DNA from: Skermania sp. ID1734
GTDB taxonomy: Bacteria > Actinomycetota > Actinomycetes > Mycobacteriales > Mycobacteriaceae
DNA length: 64,000 bases
Assembly: GCF_007489285.1 (NCBI RefSeq)
Contig: NZ_VLIY01000004.1
Location: forward strand, 62,001-126,000
Direction: 5' to 3'
The number at the start of each line of letters is the position of its first letter. Position 1 is the first letter of the stretch. Positions 37,224-46,789 of this stretch are shown here, piece by piece. The notes under the pieces are model-generated. The model saw nothing but the letters and a program-made list of their open reading frames with translations. It had not been told where the DNA came from and did no database searches. The translations under genes were made by a program, and so were the position numbers.

Positions 37224-39515
37224 GTGCTTACCAAGATCGCCCACCTCGTGGTGCGCAGGCCGCGTGCGATTATGCTCGCGGCCTTTATCTTTGCGGTGCT
37301 GGCCGCCGCCTTCGGCGCATCGGCTCCCGCGCATCTGCGCGCTGGCGGATTCATCCCACCCGACGCGGAGTCGACCAAAGCCGGCGATTTGCTCACCCGC
37401 GACTTCAACGGCGCCCAGCCGAACCTCATCCTGCTGGTCAGTGCCCCCAACGGCGTCGACACCCCAGCCGCACGCGCTGTGGGCGAACACCTGGTCGACG
37501 AGTTGCGCAAGAGCGCGGGCATCTCGAAAGTCGAGTCGTACTGGACGTCTTCACCGATCACGGCCGCCATGCTGAAGGGTAAGGACGGCAAGCAAGCCGC
37601 GGTTACCGCGGTCGCTGCGGGTGATGACACGGACGCACCCAATCTGGCCGCGGCGATCACGTCGAATCTCACCGGCACCAAAGACGGCATTACGGTGCGG
37701 GCGGGCGGCATCACCGTCGGATTCCACGAGATCAATCAGCAGATCACCCACGACCTGATGATTGCCGAGGCCATCGCCATTCCGATCACCGGCCTGTTAC
37801 TGATCTGGGTGTTCGGCAGCGTCATCGCGGCGCTACTACCGCTGGTCACCGGGATCTTCGCGATCGTGTCGACCTTTGCCATCCTGCGCGCGCTCACCAT
37901 GGCCACCGACGTGTCGATCTACGCGCTCAACATGACCACGGCCATGGGCTTGGCGCTCGCCATCGACTACAGCCTGTTCATCGTCAGCCGCTACCGGGAG
38001 GAATTGGCCGCCGGGCTCGACCCCTCCCGCGCCGTGGTGCGCGCCGTGCAAACCGCCGGGCGCACAGTGCTGTTCAGCGCACTGACCGTCGCCTTGTCGC
38101 TGGCGACGCTTGCGGTGTTCCCGGTGTACTTCTTGAAGTCCTTCGCCTACGCCGGGCTCGCGGTGGTCACCGCGGCAGCATTGGCATCGATCGTGATTCT
38201 GCCGGCGGCACTGGTGCTGCTCGGCGCGCGCGTCAACTCGCTCGACGTACGGATCCCGTTGCGGCGCTGGCTGCGACGGCCGGAACCGGCCGGACCACAG
38301 CCGCTCGAGCAGACGCGCTGGTACCGGTTCACCACCACCATCATGCGCCGAGCCGTTCCGGTCGCCATCGCGGTCACGCTGTTGCTGATATTCGTCGGCC
38401 TGCCGTTCCTGCACGCGCGCTTCGGGTATCCCGACGACCGGGTGATGACCGAGGCCGCGCCGAGCCGTCAGGTTGGCGACATCATGCGGGCCGACTTCAC
38501 CCAGAACCTCACGGCCACTGTCGTTGCGGTGATGCCCGGCTTCCACGTCGATACGCCGGAAAACAAGGCAGCGCTCGGCACCTATGCGGCGGAGCTGTCG
38601 CGTGTGGACAACGTCACCGGGGTCGTTTCGGCCGCCGGCGTGTACGCCAACGGCGTGTTGGTGGCGCCGGGGCAGCCGGACCTCGGGGAGCCTGCCGGAA
38701 CCACCCTCGCTGTCGGCAGCGAGGTCGATCCGTACTCCCCCGCAGGTACCGCTCAGGTCTCCAATCTCCGCGCGGTAAAGGGTCCTGGGACCGCACTGTT
38801 CACCGGGGCGGCCGCGCTCAACGCCGACGCCCTCAGTGTGCTCGGCGATCGACTGCCGGTGGCGCTCGGCCTCATCGCGCTGGCGAGCTTCGTCATTCTG
38901 TTCCTGTTCACCGGCAGCATTGTGCTTCCCCTCAAAGCGCTTGTGCTCAATACGCTTTCATTGACGGCGGCGTTCGGTGCGATGGTCTGGATCTTCCAAG
39001 AAGGCCATCTATCGAGTGTCCTTGGATTCACCGCCACCGGTTACCTGATTCCGACGATGCCGATTCTGATGTTCTGCGTGGCCTTCGGCATGTCGATGGA
39101 CTACGAGGTCTTCCTGCTCTCGCGGATGCGCGAGGAATGGCTGGCCTCGGATCGTACGGCCGGCGCCAACACCCATGCGGTAGCAGTGGGATTGGCGCGC
39201 ACCGGGCGCATCATCACGGCCGCGGCCGCACTGATGGCGGTGGTCTTCTTCACGATGACCAGTTCCAAGGTGTCGTTCGTGCAGCTCTTCGGTCTCGGGC
39301 TGACGCTGACCGTACTTGCCGACGCGACCTTGGTACGCGGCATGCTGGTCCCGGCGCTGATGCAGCTCATGGGCCGCTTCAACTGGTGGGCGCCGAAACC
39401 CTTGCAACGCTTGCACAGCCGGATCGGCCTTGAAGAGGTGCCGCGGTCTGCGAGGCAGGCCATGCCCGAAACGATCGAACCGCACGAACAACTCGTCGGG
39501 GACCGCACGCCATGA
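37224..39515 (+). CDS. MMPL-family (RND) membrane transporter
   Basis: Proton-driven exporter of lipids or drugs, 763 residues, starting at GTG 37224 after GGGAGG. Two repeats each have an extracytoplasmic loop and a transmembrane bundle. The proton-relay Asp-Tyr pairs are in GLALAIDYSLFIVSRYREE and GMSMDYEVFLLSRMREEW. The length is that of the shorter MMPL group without a large C-terminal domain. The downstream tetR overlaps by ATGA, and a strong dyad precedes the gene. The cargo is unknown. Confidence 0.92.
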   Translation: MLTKIAHLVVRRPRAIMLAAFIFAVLAAAFGASAPAHLRAGGFIPPDAESTKAGDLLTRDFNGAQPNLILLVSAPNGVDTPAARAVGEHLVDELRKSAGISKVESYWTSSPITAAMLKGKDGKQAAVTAVAAGDDTDAPNLAAAITSNLTGTKDGITVRAGGITVGFHEINQQITHDLMIAEAIAIPITGLLLIWVFGSVIAALLPLVTGIFAIVSTFAILRALTMATDVSIYALNMTTAMGLALAIDYSLFIVSRYREELAAGLDPSRAVVRAVQTAGRTVLFSALTVALSLATLAVFPVYFLKSFAYAGLAVVTAAALASIVILPAALVLLGARVNSLDVRIPLRRWLRRPEPAGPQPLEQTRWYRFTTTIMRRAVPVAIAVTLLLIFVGLPFLHARFGYPDDRVMTEAAPSRQVGDIMRADFTQNLTATVVAVMPGFHVDTPENKAALGTYAAELSRVDNVTGVVSAAGVYANGVLVAPGQPDLGEPAGTTLAVGSEVDPYSPAGTAQVSNLRAVKGPGTALFTGAAALNADALSVLGDRLPVALGLIALASFVILFLFTGSIVLPLKALVLNTLSLTAAFGAMVWIFQEGHLSSVLGFTATGYLIPTMPILMFCVAFGMSMDYEVFLLSRMREEWLASDRTAGANTHAVAVGLARTGRIITAAAALMAVVFFTMTSSKVSFVQLFGLGLTLTVLADATLVRGMLVPALMQLMGRFNWWAPKPLQRLHSRIGLEEVPRSARQAMPETIEPHEQLVGDRTP

Positions 39516-40201
39516 GCAACTATTCTCAACCGACCCAGCGCAAACGCTCCCCCCGCGGGCTCGGCGATCAACTCCGCGACGAAATCCTCACGGCGGCAAG
39601 GCGCTTGCTCGCCGAGACCGGAAACGTCGCCGGGGTGTCCATCCGATCCGTGGCCGATCTCGTCGGCGTCAGTGCCCCATCGATCTACCGACACTTCGCC
39701 GATAAGGACGCCTTGGTCGATGCGGTCGTCAGCGAGGTCTTCACCGACCTCGACAATGAAATGCAGCGTGCGGCAAGCGAAGCGGAATCGGCGATCGACA
39801 GCTTGCGTGCCCAGGGACTGGCCTATGTCCGGTTCGCACGCACCCATCCCGAGCAGTACCGGCTGGCGACAATGCTGGCCTCCGAGTCGCGCCGATCCGT
39901 CGACGATGTGTTGGGCACCACCGCGTTTCATCACTTCTTGGCCGGAATCGAAGCCTGCATCGGTGAAGGTTTATTCCTGCCGGGAAGCGATCCAGTGCAA
40001 CTGGCACTCGAGCTGTGGGCGGCGGCGCACGGAGTCGCGGCATTGATGGTCGCCAAGCCGTATCTGCCATGGGGCGATCCCGACGAGTTTGCCGATCGGG
40101 TGCTGCGCGCCGCGTGCATAGGACAAGCGATCAGCGACGCGCTCGGGGAACCCGAGCCTCGCGAGTTTGTGTCCTGGCTGCAAGGCCAGCGCGGCAATTA
40201 A
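39512..40201 (+). CDS. TetR-family regulator coupled to the MMPL transporter
   Basis: 229 residues; the N-terminal domain shows LGDQLRDEILTAARRLLAETGNVAGVSIRSVADLVGVS followed by PSIYRHFADKDALVDAVV. The C-terminal ligand domain is of the WHG type (LWAAAHGVAALMVAKPYLPW). The ATG overlaps the transporter stop, so it is made from the same mRNA and probably represses it through the dyad at 37177. It is convergent with the HhH-GPD gene by 4 bases. Confidence 0.92.
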   Translation: MSNYSQPTQRKRSPRGLGDQLRDEILTAARRLLAETGNVAGVSIRSVADLVGVSAPSIYRHFADKDALVDAVVSEVFTDLDNEMQRAASEAESAIDSLRAQGLAYVRFARTHPEQYRLATMLASESRRSVDDVLGTTAFHHFLAGIEACIGEGLFLPGSDPVQLALELWAAAHGVAALMVAKPYLPWGDPDEFADRVLRAACIGQAISDALGEPEPREFVSWLQGQRGN

Positions 40202-40767
40202 GCCTTCTTTGCGGCAGCCTTCGCTTTCTTCTTGAATTCGCGCACGGCCGCGAGACTTTCGGCGTCGACAACATCGGCCACCGAGCGATGCGAACCCGCA
40301 TCGCCGTAGGCTCCGGCGGCCTCCCGCCAACCGGGGGCCTGCAACCCGAACTGCTTGCCCAGCAGGGCAAGAAAGATGCGCGCCTTCTGGTCACCGAACC
40401 CGGGCAGCGCCTTGAGTCGCCGTAGAATTTCGGCCCCGTCGGGGTCGCCGCTCGTCCACAGCGCCTGCGCGTGTCCGTCGTAGTGCTCGATCAAGTATGC
40501 ACACAGCGCTTGAATACGCTTGGCCATCGATCCCGGGTAGCGGTGAATCGCCGGCGGCGTCGCACAGAGAGCGGCGAACTTCTCCGGATCGGCGGCGGCG
40601 ATCTCGTGCACGTCGAACCCGCCCATGCGGTCGGCGATCTTCTTCGGCCCACCGAAGGCCGCCTCCATCGGGTATTGCTGGTCGAGCAGCATTCCGGTCA
40701 GGAGTGCCGCCGGGTTTTCGGCGAGCAGGCGGTCAGCGGTGGGGTCCTGCGCAAGACAGACACTCAT
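40198..40767 (-). CDS. HhH-GPD-type base-excision-repair-like protein
   Basis: About 189 residues starting at MSVCLAQDPTADRLL. The N-terminal part has PAALLTGMLLDQQYPMEAAFGGP, and the helix-hairpin-helix with its Gly-rich turn is LKALPGFGDQKARIFLALLGKQF. The C-terminus is a basic Lys/Ala tail. It belongs to the actinobacterial uncharacterised HhH-GPD family (TIGR03252-like); the catalytic Asp of true glycosylases is not evident. Glycosylase activity is unproven. Confidence 0.8.
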   Translation of the reverse strand: MSVCLAQDPTADRLLAENPAALLTGMLLDQQYPMEAAFGGPKKIADRMGGFDVHEIAAADPEKFAALCATPPAIHRYPGSMAKRIQALCAYLIEHYDGHAQALWTSGDPDGAEILRRLKALPGFGDQKARIFLALLGKQFGLQAPGWREAAGAYGDAGSHRSVADVVDAESLAAVREFKKKAKAAAKKA

Positions 40768-40775
40768 CGTCGCGA

Positions 40776-40937
40776 CTACATCCCCTGACACAGCGGCGAC
40801 GTGGCACCGTTCTGCGCAATGCACGTGGCCCACTCGCCGACGGACTGGAATGCTGCCGGCACAAAGTTGATCAGCGTGCTGGGCAACATCGGCAGCCCGT
40901 GGATGAGGATGTTCACGATGTCGATGCCGAAGATCAT
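40776..40937 (-). CDS. Small 53-residue protein after the aminotransferase
   Basis: ATG 40937 is preceded by AGGA at a usable distance and opens a 53-codon frame ending in TAG at 40776. It starts MIFGIDIVNILIHGLP, continues with SLINF-like STLINFVPAAFQSVGEW, and has two Cys near the end (WATCIAQNG, PLCQGM). The amphipathic, partly hydrophobic sequence and the two Cys suggest membrane association or export. It lies 33 bp behind the aminotransferase on the same strand. Function unknown. Confidence 0.55.
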   Translation of the reverse strand: MIFGIDIVNILIHGLPMLPSTLINFVPAAFQSVGEWATCIAQNGATSPLCQGM

Positions 40938-40970
40938 CAGGAGTCCTGTCTCGCCGGGTAGGGCTCGACC

Positions 40971-42323
<1,353 letters not shown>

Positions 42324-42324
42324 T

Positions 42325-42416
42325 TAGGGGACCCCGCGCACCCGGCAGAGCCCGTTGACCCTTGCTGCCTTCCGGCCCTGGGGGAGTTCACAGGATGCGC
42401 GCCGCGCGGGATCCGC
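42325..42416 (-). ncRNA. ffs: Signal recognition particle 4.5S RNA
   Basis: On the minus strand the conserved apical domain reads AGGGCCGGAAGGCAGCAAGG, the SRP signature with the GGAA tetraloop and the asymmetric bulge that binds Ffh. The 5' side GGATCCCGCGC pairs with the 3' side GCGCGGGGTCC to close the helix. The length of about 92 is that of a bacterial small SRP RNA. The ends are estimated from pairing. Confidence 0.9.
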
Positions 42417-42550
42417 AGTCGAGTGTAGCGGTGCAACCGCCCACCACGCCGAACGGGTGTCTGTCGGCCCAACAAACACAGCGGCCAAGGCCACGAGGCG
42501 AAACCGCAGCGATGGAGGAGCCGCAGCAGAGCTGCGGTAGACTCCAGCGC

Positions 42551-42638
42551 GGAGGATTCGCCTAGTGGCCTATGGCGCTCGCCTGGAACGCGGGTTGGGT
42601 TAACGCCCTCAGGGGTTCAAATCCCCTATCCTCCGCCA
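42551..42638 (+). tRNA. tRNA-Ser (anticodon GGA)
   Basis: An 88-base class II tRNA. The acceptor GGAGGAT pairs with ATCCTCC, with G73 and an encoded CCA. The anticodon loop CTGGAAC gives GGA at 42585-42587, reading UCC and UCU. It has a long variable arm and a T-arm AGGGG/CCCCT around TTCAAAT. It is followed by a terminator. Confidence 0.96.
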
Positions 42639-42646
42639 CACGCAGG

Positions 42647-42682
42647 AGCCCCCGGTGCACCCAAATGCAGCCGGGGGCTTTT
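42647..42682 (+). terminator. Rho-independent terminator after tRNA-Ser
   Basis: AGCCCCCGG (42647-42655) pairs with CCGGGGGCT (42671-42679) and is followed by a T-run. It ends the tRNA-Ser transcript. Between it and 42931 I see no gene and no structure I can name. Confidence 0.85.
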
Positions 42683-42931
42683 GCATGACCACCTTGCCGT
42701 TTATCGTTAGCGAATCGCCCGTATCGGACATTTCCCGAAGGTTTCGAAATGCGTTCGGGCGCAATATTTCTGTGATGAGCGAATGTACATATCCGCTTTC
42801 CCTTCCGTTCCCATGAGGTAACCGTCCGTTTACCGAACCGGTATTCGATCGCTGTGTTCACCGCGAAGAGGTCGGTGTACGACGACCGCGCCGGTCGCAA
42901 CCCGATCGGCGATGACCGAAGGAACACGACC

Positions 42932-43585
42932 ATGAAGATCAAGAAGTACGCCGCCGTTGCAGCGTTGACTGCGGCCGCGATCGGCACCACCGCTGCGACC
43001 GCGAACGCGGCCCCTGCTCCGGCGCCGGTCACTCCTGCCAGCTCGACTGTGAACGGTGGCCCGGACCAGACCACCAACGTTGACACTCCGGTGGGTCCCG
43101 TCGCGGTGCCGAACACCGTTTTGGAGCCGGTCCTCAACCTGGTCGGCGCGCCGAGCCCGGCGCCCGCTGCCGCGCCAGCGGTCAAGCAGGCCGCGGCGGT
43201 TGCCACCGTGCCCGGCACCAACCCTGCCGACGCCCCGGACCCACGCTTCAAGACCTGGAACGACCGTGAGCAGTGGGAATTCACTCGCATGAAGGACACC
43301 GTCGCCACCGGCGCGACGGTCGGAGCCGCTGGCGGTGCCGTCGCCGCCGCCCCGGTGGGCTGCGTGCTCGGTGCGGGCGTTGGTGCTGTCGCAACCGCGC
43401 CGCTGGCAATGCTGCTCGGTGGCGGACCCATCGGTGGCTGCATCGCCGGTGCTGCCTTGATGGCTCCGATCGGCGCGCTCGGCGGAGCCGTGGTGGTCGG
43501 TGCCCCGACGGCCGCTGTCGCGCTCGGCAACTACGTCTACCAGGCGCACATCAAGCCGTTCACCCCGCCGCCGGCGAGCAAGTAA
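42932..43585 (+). CDS. Secreted Ala/Gly/Pro-rich protein of unknown function
   Basis: Starting at ATG 42932 (after GAAGGAAC) this is 217 residues with a clear signal peptide (KIKKYAAVAALTAAAIGTTAATANA-type, cleavage near the Ala-Ala-Pro). The mature N-terminal half is rich in Pro, Ala and Val. After FKTWNDREQWEFTRMKD, the C-terminal half is hydrophobic and glycine-rich (TVGAAGGAVAAAPVGCVLGAGVG), like a glycine zipper that could insert into membranes. A strong terminator follows. Function unknown. Confidence 0.75.
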   Translation: MKIKKYAAVAALTAAAIGTTAATANAAPAPAPVTPASSTVNGGPDQTTNVDTPVGPVAVPNTVLEPVLNLVGAPSPAPAAAPAVKQAAAVATVPGTNPADAPDPRFKTWNDREQWEFTRMKDTVATGATVGAAGGAVAAAPVGCVLGAGVGAVATAPLAMLLGGGPIGGCIAGAALMAPIGALGGAVVVGAPTAAVALGNYVYQAHIKPFTPPPASK

Positions 43586-43593
43586 TTCCCAAG

Positions 43594-43634
43594 CCAACGG
43601 CCCGACCGGGACTTCCGGTTGGGCCGTTGGCCTT
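43594..43634 (+). terminator. Strong hairpin terminator
   Basis: 16-base arms (CCAACGGCCCGACCGG with CCGGTTGGGCCGTTGG, one G-T wobble) and the tail CCTTTTG, directly after the secreted-protein gene. The next gene starts 20-30 bases later. Confidence 0.8.
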
Positions 43635-43655
43635 TTGATGCGCAATCATGGCTGC

Positions 43656-44138
43656 GTGGCGACGCGCGACCGTGACGACGAAGGCAGGGCACGCAATGCA
43701 CGGCCGCGGGACGCGCGGGGCCGGCCGTTGCCGATGGGTTCAGAAGGTGTCGAGCGAATCCCGGACGACCTGAATTTACCGCCGACAAGCACGCTGGAGT
43801 ATGCCCAAGAACTGCTCGATTCCGGGCTTGCCTTCAATGCCCATGAGGTGCTGGAGGCAGCCTGGAAGAGCTGTCCCGACTCCGAGCGCATGCTGTGGCA
43901 AGGCCTCGCTCAACTGGCCGTGGGCATCACACATATTCAGCGCGGAAATCCCAAGGGCGCGCGCACCCTCCTGCTGCGGGCGATAGCCCGCCTGGCTGAC
44001 TATCCGCGTCCCGGACCCTACGGCACCGATCTGGCCGGGCTCACCGAATTCGCCCATGAGTTACTGCGGCAACTCGATTCCAACGCCCCGCTCGCGGCTC
44101 TATCACTGCGACCGCAGCTGGTCTGCACAGATGCCTAG
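43656..44138 (+). CDS. DUF309 domain protein
   Basis: About 160 residues from GTG 43656 (VATRDRDDEGRARNARPRDARG), an N-terminus that is characteristic of this family. The helical core holds LEYAQELLDSGLAFNAHEVLEAAWKSCPDSERMLWQGLAQLAVGITHIQRGN. The motif FNAHEVLEAAWK resembles a metal-binding site in the family, but no function is known. ATG 43638 is an alternative start. The stop overlaps the gluQ start by 8 bases, so the two are co-expressed. Confidence 0.85.
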   Translation: MATRDRDDEGRARNARPRDARGRPLPMGSEGVERIPDDLNLPPTSTLEYAQELLDSGLAFNAHEVLEAAWKSCPDSERMLWQGLAQLAVGITHIQRGNPKGARTLLLRAIARLADYPRPGPYGTDLAGLTEFAHELLRQLDSNAPLAALSLRPQLVCTDA

Positions 44139-45030
44139 CGGCGCTGGCCGGTTCGCACCCACGCCATCGGGCGATCTACACCTGGGCAACCTACGAACTG
44201 CGTTGCTGGCCTGGCTCTTTGCCCGTTCGACCGGTCGCAGTTTCCTGTTGCGCATGGAGGACCTCGACCGGGTTCGTCGGGGCGCCGCACAACGCCAACT
44301 CGATGACCTCAGCGCCATCGGGGTAACCTGGGATGACGAGGTCGCCTGGCAGTCAGGCCGAAAACCGTTGTACGCCAAGACGGTGGAGCGATTACGCGAC
44401 AACGCCCTGGTCTACGAATGCTATTGCTCCAGAAAAGAAATACAGCAGGCAGTAACCGCCCCGCACGCGCCACAGGGCGCATACCCGGGCACCTGCCGAA
44501 ATCTCACTGATGCCGAGCGCGCCGAACGCCGCAGTCGGGCTGACCGGCCACCCGCACTTCGCCTGCTCACCCAGACAACAACCTTCACGATCGATGACGA
44601 AGTGCACGGCAGCTACACCGGGCTCGTCGACGATTTTGTGGTGCAGCGCGGCGACGGCACCCCCGCGTACAACCTGGCCGTCGTGGTCGACGACGCCACG
44701 CAAGGCGTCGACCAGGTGGTTCGTGGCGACGATTTGTTGCCGAGCACGCCGCGGCAGGCGTATCTCGCGTCGCTGCTCGGGCTGCCGGTGCCCCGCTACG
44801 CGCATGTTCCCCTCGCAGTGAACTCACGCGGTCAGCGGTTGGCCAAACGCGACGGCGCGGTGACACTGCACGACCAACTGCGTCTAGGACGGTCGCCGGC
44901 GCAGGTGCGCGGGCTCATCGCGTCCTCGCTCAGGCTGGCGCCGGCGGGGTCATCTCCGACGGTCGAGGAATTGCTCGCCCGTTTCGACCCGCGAGCGCTA
45001 CCCCGAGACCCCTGGGTAGTGCAGACGTGA
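44131..45030 (+). CDS. gluQ: Glutamyl-queuosine tRNA(Asp) synthetase
   Basis: A truncated class I glutamyl-tRNA synthetase that attaches glutamate to the queuosine base at position 34 of tRNA-Asp. I start at ATG 44131; 299 residues. Visible are GRFAPTPSGDLHLGNLRTALLAWLFAR with the HIGH-like HLGNL, RMEDLDRVR, a zinc site formed by YECYCSRKEI and YPGTCR, and the KMSKS-like LAKRDGAVTL. No anticodon-binding domain follows, as expected for this family. The YhhQ-type transporter and tgt genes nearby belong to the same pathway. Confidence 0.92.
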   Translation: MPSGAGRFAPTPSGDLHLGNLRTALLAWLFARSTGRSFLLRMEDLDRVRRGAAQRQLDDLSAIGVTWDDEVAWQSGRKPLYAKTVERLRDNALVYECYCSRKEIQQAVTAPHAPQGAYPGTCRNLTDAERAERRSRADRPPALRLLTQTTTFTIDDEVHGSYTGLVDDFVVQRGDGTPAYNLAVVVDDATQGVDQVVRGDDLLPSTPRQAYLASLLGLPVPRYAHVPLAVNSRGQRLAKRDGAVTLHDQLRLGRSPAQVRGLIASSLRLAPAGSSPTVEELLARFDPRALPRDPWVVQT

Positions 45031-45068
45031 GAACCAAACGCACAACTCAGGCGTATTAGCATGCAGAC

Positions 45069-45515
45069 ATGACGCAACCGGAGTACGGCGAGTACCCGCA
45101 ACAGCCTCCGGCGACGGGGTACCCGTACAGCGGCGGCAACTTCGGTAGCCCCGGTCCGGCGCCGTACGGTCAGCCGCCATATCCGACTCCGGGCTATGGC
45201 GCGCCGCAATGGAACCAGTACCCGCAGCAGCCTGGCTTTCCAGGCGGGCCGATTCAGCAGAGCAACGGCCTCGGGACCGCCGGCTTCGTCGTGGGCCTCC
45301 TCGGTTTCCTCGCGTCGATCCCCTTCGGGTTTCTCGCCTGGATCCTGGTGCTGCCGGGACTGGTGCTCTCCGCGATCGGAATCCGTCGTGAGCCCAAGGG
45401 CCTGGCCATCGCCGGCTTGGTGCTCTCCATCCTCGGCCTGATCATCTGCGTGGTGTGGGTTGTGGCCCTGATCGTCGCCTCCAGCAACGGCGACGCACCC
45501 TACCGATACACATGA
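45069..45515 (+). CDS. DUF4190 membrane protein with Pro/Gly/Tyr-rich head
   Basis: 148 residues: a low-complexity cytosolic head of about 65 residues (QPPYPTPGYGAPQWNQYPQQ) followed by two hydrophobic helices (FVVGLLGFLASIPFGFLAW and LAIAGLVLSILGLIICVVWVV). The GIRREPKGLAIAGLVLS block between them is the DUF4190 pattern. The role is unknown. The stop overlaps the next gene (ATGA). Confidence 0.8.
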   Translation: MTQPEYGEYPQQPPATGYPYSGGNFGSPGPAPYGQPPYPTPGYGAPQWNQYPQQPGFPGGPIQQSNGLGTAGFVVGLLGFLASIPFGFLAWILVLPGLVLSAIGIRREPKGLAIAGLVLSILGLIICVVWVVALIVASSNGDAPYRYT

Positions 45516-46258
45516 CGTCGGTGCCCGAACAACCGGTCAAGACGCACGAACAGCACGTCCCCGCTGATCACACCGCCTATGCGCACGTCACCAGCAGTTA
45601 TTACCCCACGATCGTGGCCGTGTTCACCGCCACGCTCATCATCTCGAACGTGTGCGCCACCAAGGGCGTCGCTTTCCTGGGCGGTCACGACCTGACACTC
45701 GGCCCGCTGCAGATACTGCCGATCAACACCGACGGCGCATTCTTTCTATTCCCCCTCGCCTACGTCTGCGGCGACGTGTTGAGCGAGGTGTACGGCTTCC
45801 GCGCGACCAGGCGAGCCATCTACCTCGGCTTCGGCGCCCTGGTGCTGGCGTCGTTCTGCTTCTGGATCGCCACCGAACTGCCGCCGGCGGCTTTCTACGC
45901 GAACCAACAGTCCTTCCACACGGTGGTCGGCGTGGTCCCGCGGCTGGTGATCGCCGGCCTCACCGCGTACTTCATCGGGCAGTTGCTGAACTCCAAGGTG
46001 CTGGTGCTGATCAAGGAACGCACCAAGGAGAAGCATCTGTGGGCTCGGCTGATCGGGTCGACAATCGTCGGCGAGTTCGCGGACACGCTGATCTTCTGTT
46101 CCATCGCCGCGGGGGCGATCGGCATCACGACGTGGCCCGACTTCATCAACTATGTGATCGTCGGTTTCGTGTGGAAGACGCTCGTCGAGGTCGTCGTCAT
46201 GCCAATCACCTACCGCGTCATCGCCTACATCAAGAAGCGCGAACCCACCTACGCTTAA
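45512..46258 (+). CDS. yhhQ: YhhQ-family queuosine-precursor transporter
   Basis: Membrane carrier that in E. coli imports the queuosine precursors preQ0/preQ1. The 248 residues have about six helices and the family blocks TLIISNVCATKGVAFLGG, LPINTDGAFFLFPLAYVCGDVLSEVYGFRATRRAIYLGF and ARLIGSTIVGEFADTLIFCSIAAGA. It is coupled to the DUF4190 gene. gluQ upstream and tgt 0.5 kb downstream put it in a queuosine-salvage neighbourhood. Whether it carries preQ0, preQ1 or queuine cannot be read from the sequence. Confidence 0.88.
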   Translation: MTSVPEQPVKTHEQHVPADHTAYAHVTSSYYPTIVAVFTATLIISNVCATKGVAFLGGHDLTLGPLQILPINTDGAFFLFPLAYVCGDVLSEVYGFRATRRAIYLGFGALVLASFCFWIATELPPAAFYANQQSFHTVVGVVPRLVIAGLTAYFIGQLLNSKVLVLIKERTKEKHLWARLIGSTIVGEFADTLIFCSIAAGAIGITTWPDFINYVIVGFVWKTLVEVVVMPITYRVIAYIKKREPTYA

Positions 46259-46728
46259 CCGAACTGACCCGGCTGGTAGTCGCCTGCCGGAGTCCGCGCG
46301 ATCACGTTGAGCCGGTTGTACAGGTTGATCATGGCGACGGTCGAAATCAGTGCCACGATCTGATCGTCGTCGTAATGCTTGGTCACCTGCGCCCACGTGT
46401 CGTCGCTGACGCCACCCGCCGCATCCGCGATCCGGGTGCCCTCCTCCGCTAAAGCGAGTGCGGCGCGTTCGGCCTCGGTGAACACCGTCGCCTCTCGCCA
46501 GGCCGCAACGAGGTTGAGGCGGGTTTGGCTTTCGCCGGCGTGCAAGGCGTCCTTGGTGTGCATGTCCGTGCAGAAGCCGCAGCCGTTGATCTGGCTGGCC
46601 CGCAACCGCACCAATTCCGCGGTGGACCGCGGCAGCGACGAATCGTCGATGACGGCGGCGGCGCTGTTGATCCGCTTGACGAACTTCATTGCGAGTTCAT
46701 TTCCATACATTGCGAAACGCGGTTCCAT
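46255..46728 (-). CDS. AhpD-like carboxymuconolactone decarboxylase family protein
   Basis: 157 residues from ATG 46728 (MEPRFAMYGNELAMKF) after AAAGGGA. The redox motif is LRASQINGCGFCTDMHTKDAL with Cys-x2-Cys-x3-His, as in AhpD peroxidase-linked disulfide reductases. The rest is helical (AWREATVFTEAERAALALAEEGT). It probably handles peroxide or another reactive species as a homo-oligomer. It is convergent with the transporter by 4 bases. Confidence 0.85.
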   Translation of the reverse strand: MEPRFAMYGNELAMKFVKRINSAAAVIDDSSLPRSTAELVRLRASQINGCGFCTDMHTKDALHAGESQTRLNLVAAWREATVFTEAERAALALAEEGTRIADAAGGVSDDTWAQVTKHYDDDQIVALISTVAMINLYNRLNVIARTPAGDYQPGQFG

Positions 46729-46789
46729 CACGGTCCCTTTCTGATTCGGCCTACACCACAAGGACGAGACAGCACCGGCAGATGTGACA

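Noticed and set aside
42562-43530. Long minus-strand frame (322 codons) across the tRNA and a secreted-protein gene
   Set aside because: It runs through the tRNA-Ser and its terminator and opposes a gene with a proper signal peptide and ribosome site.
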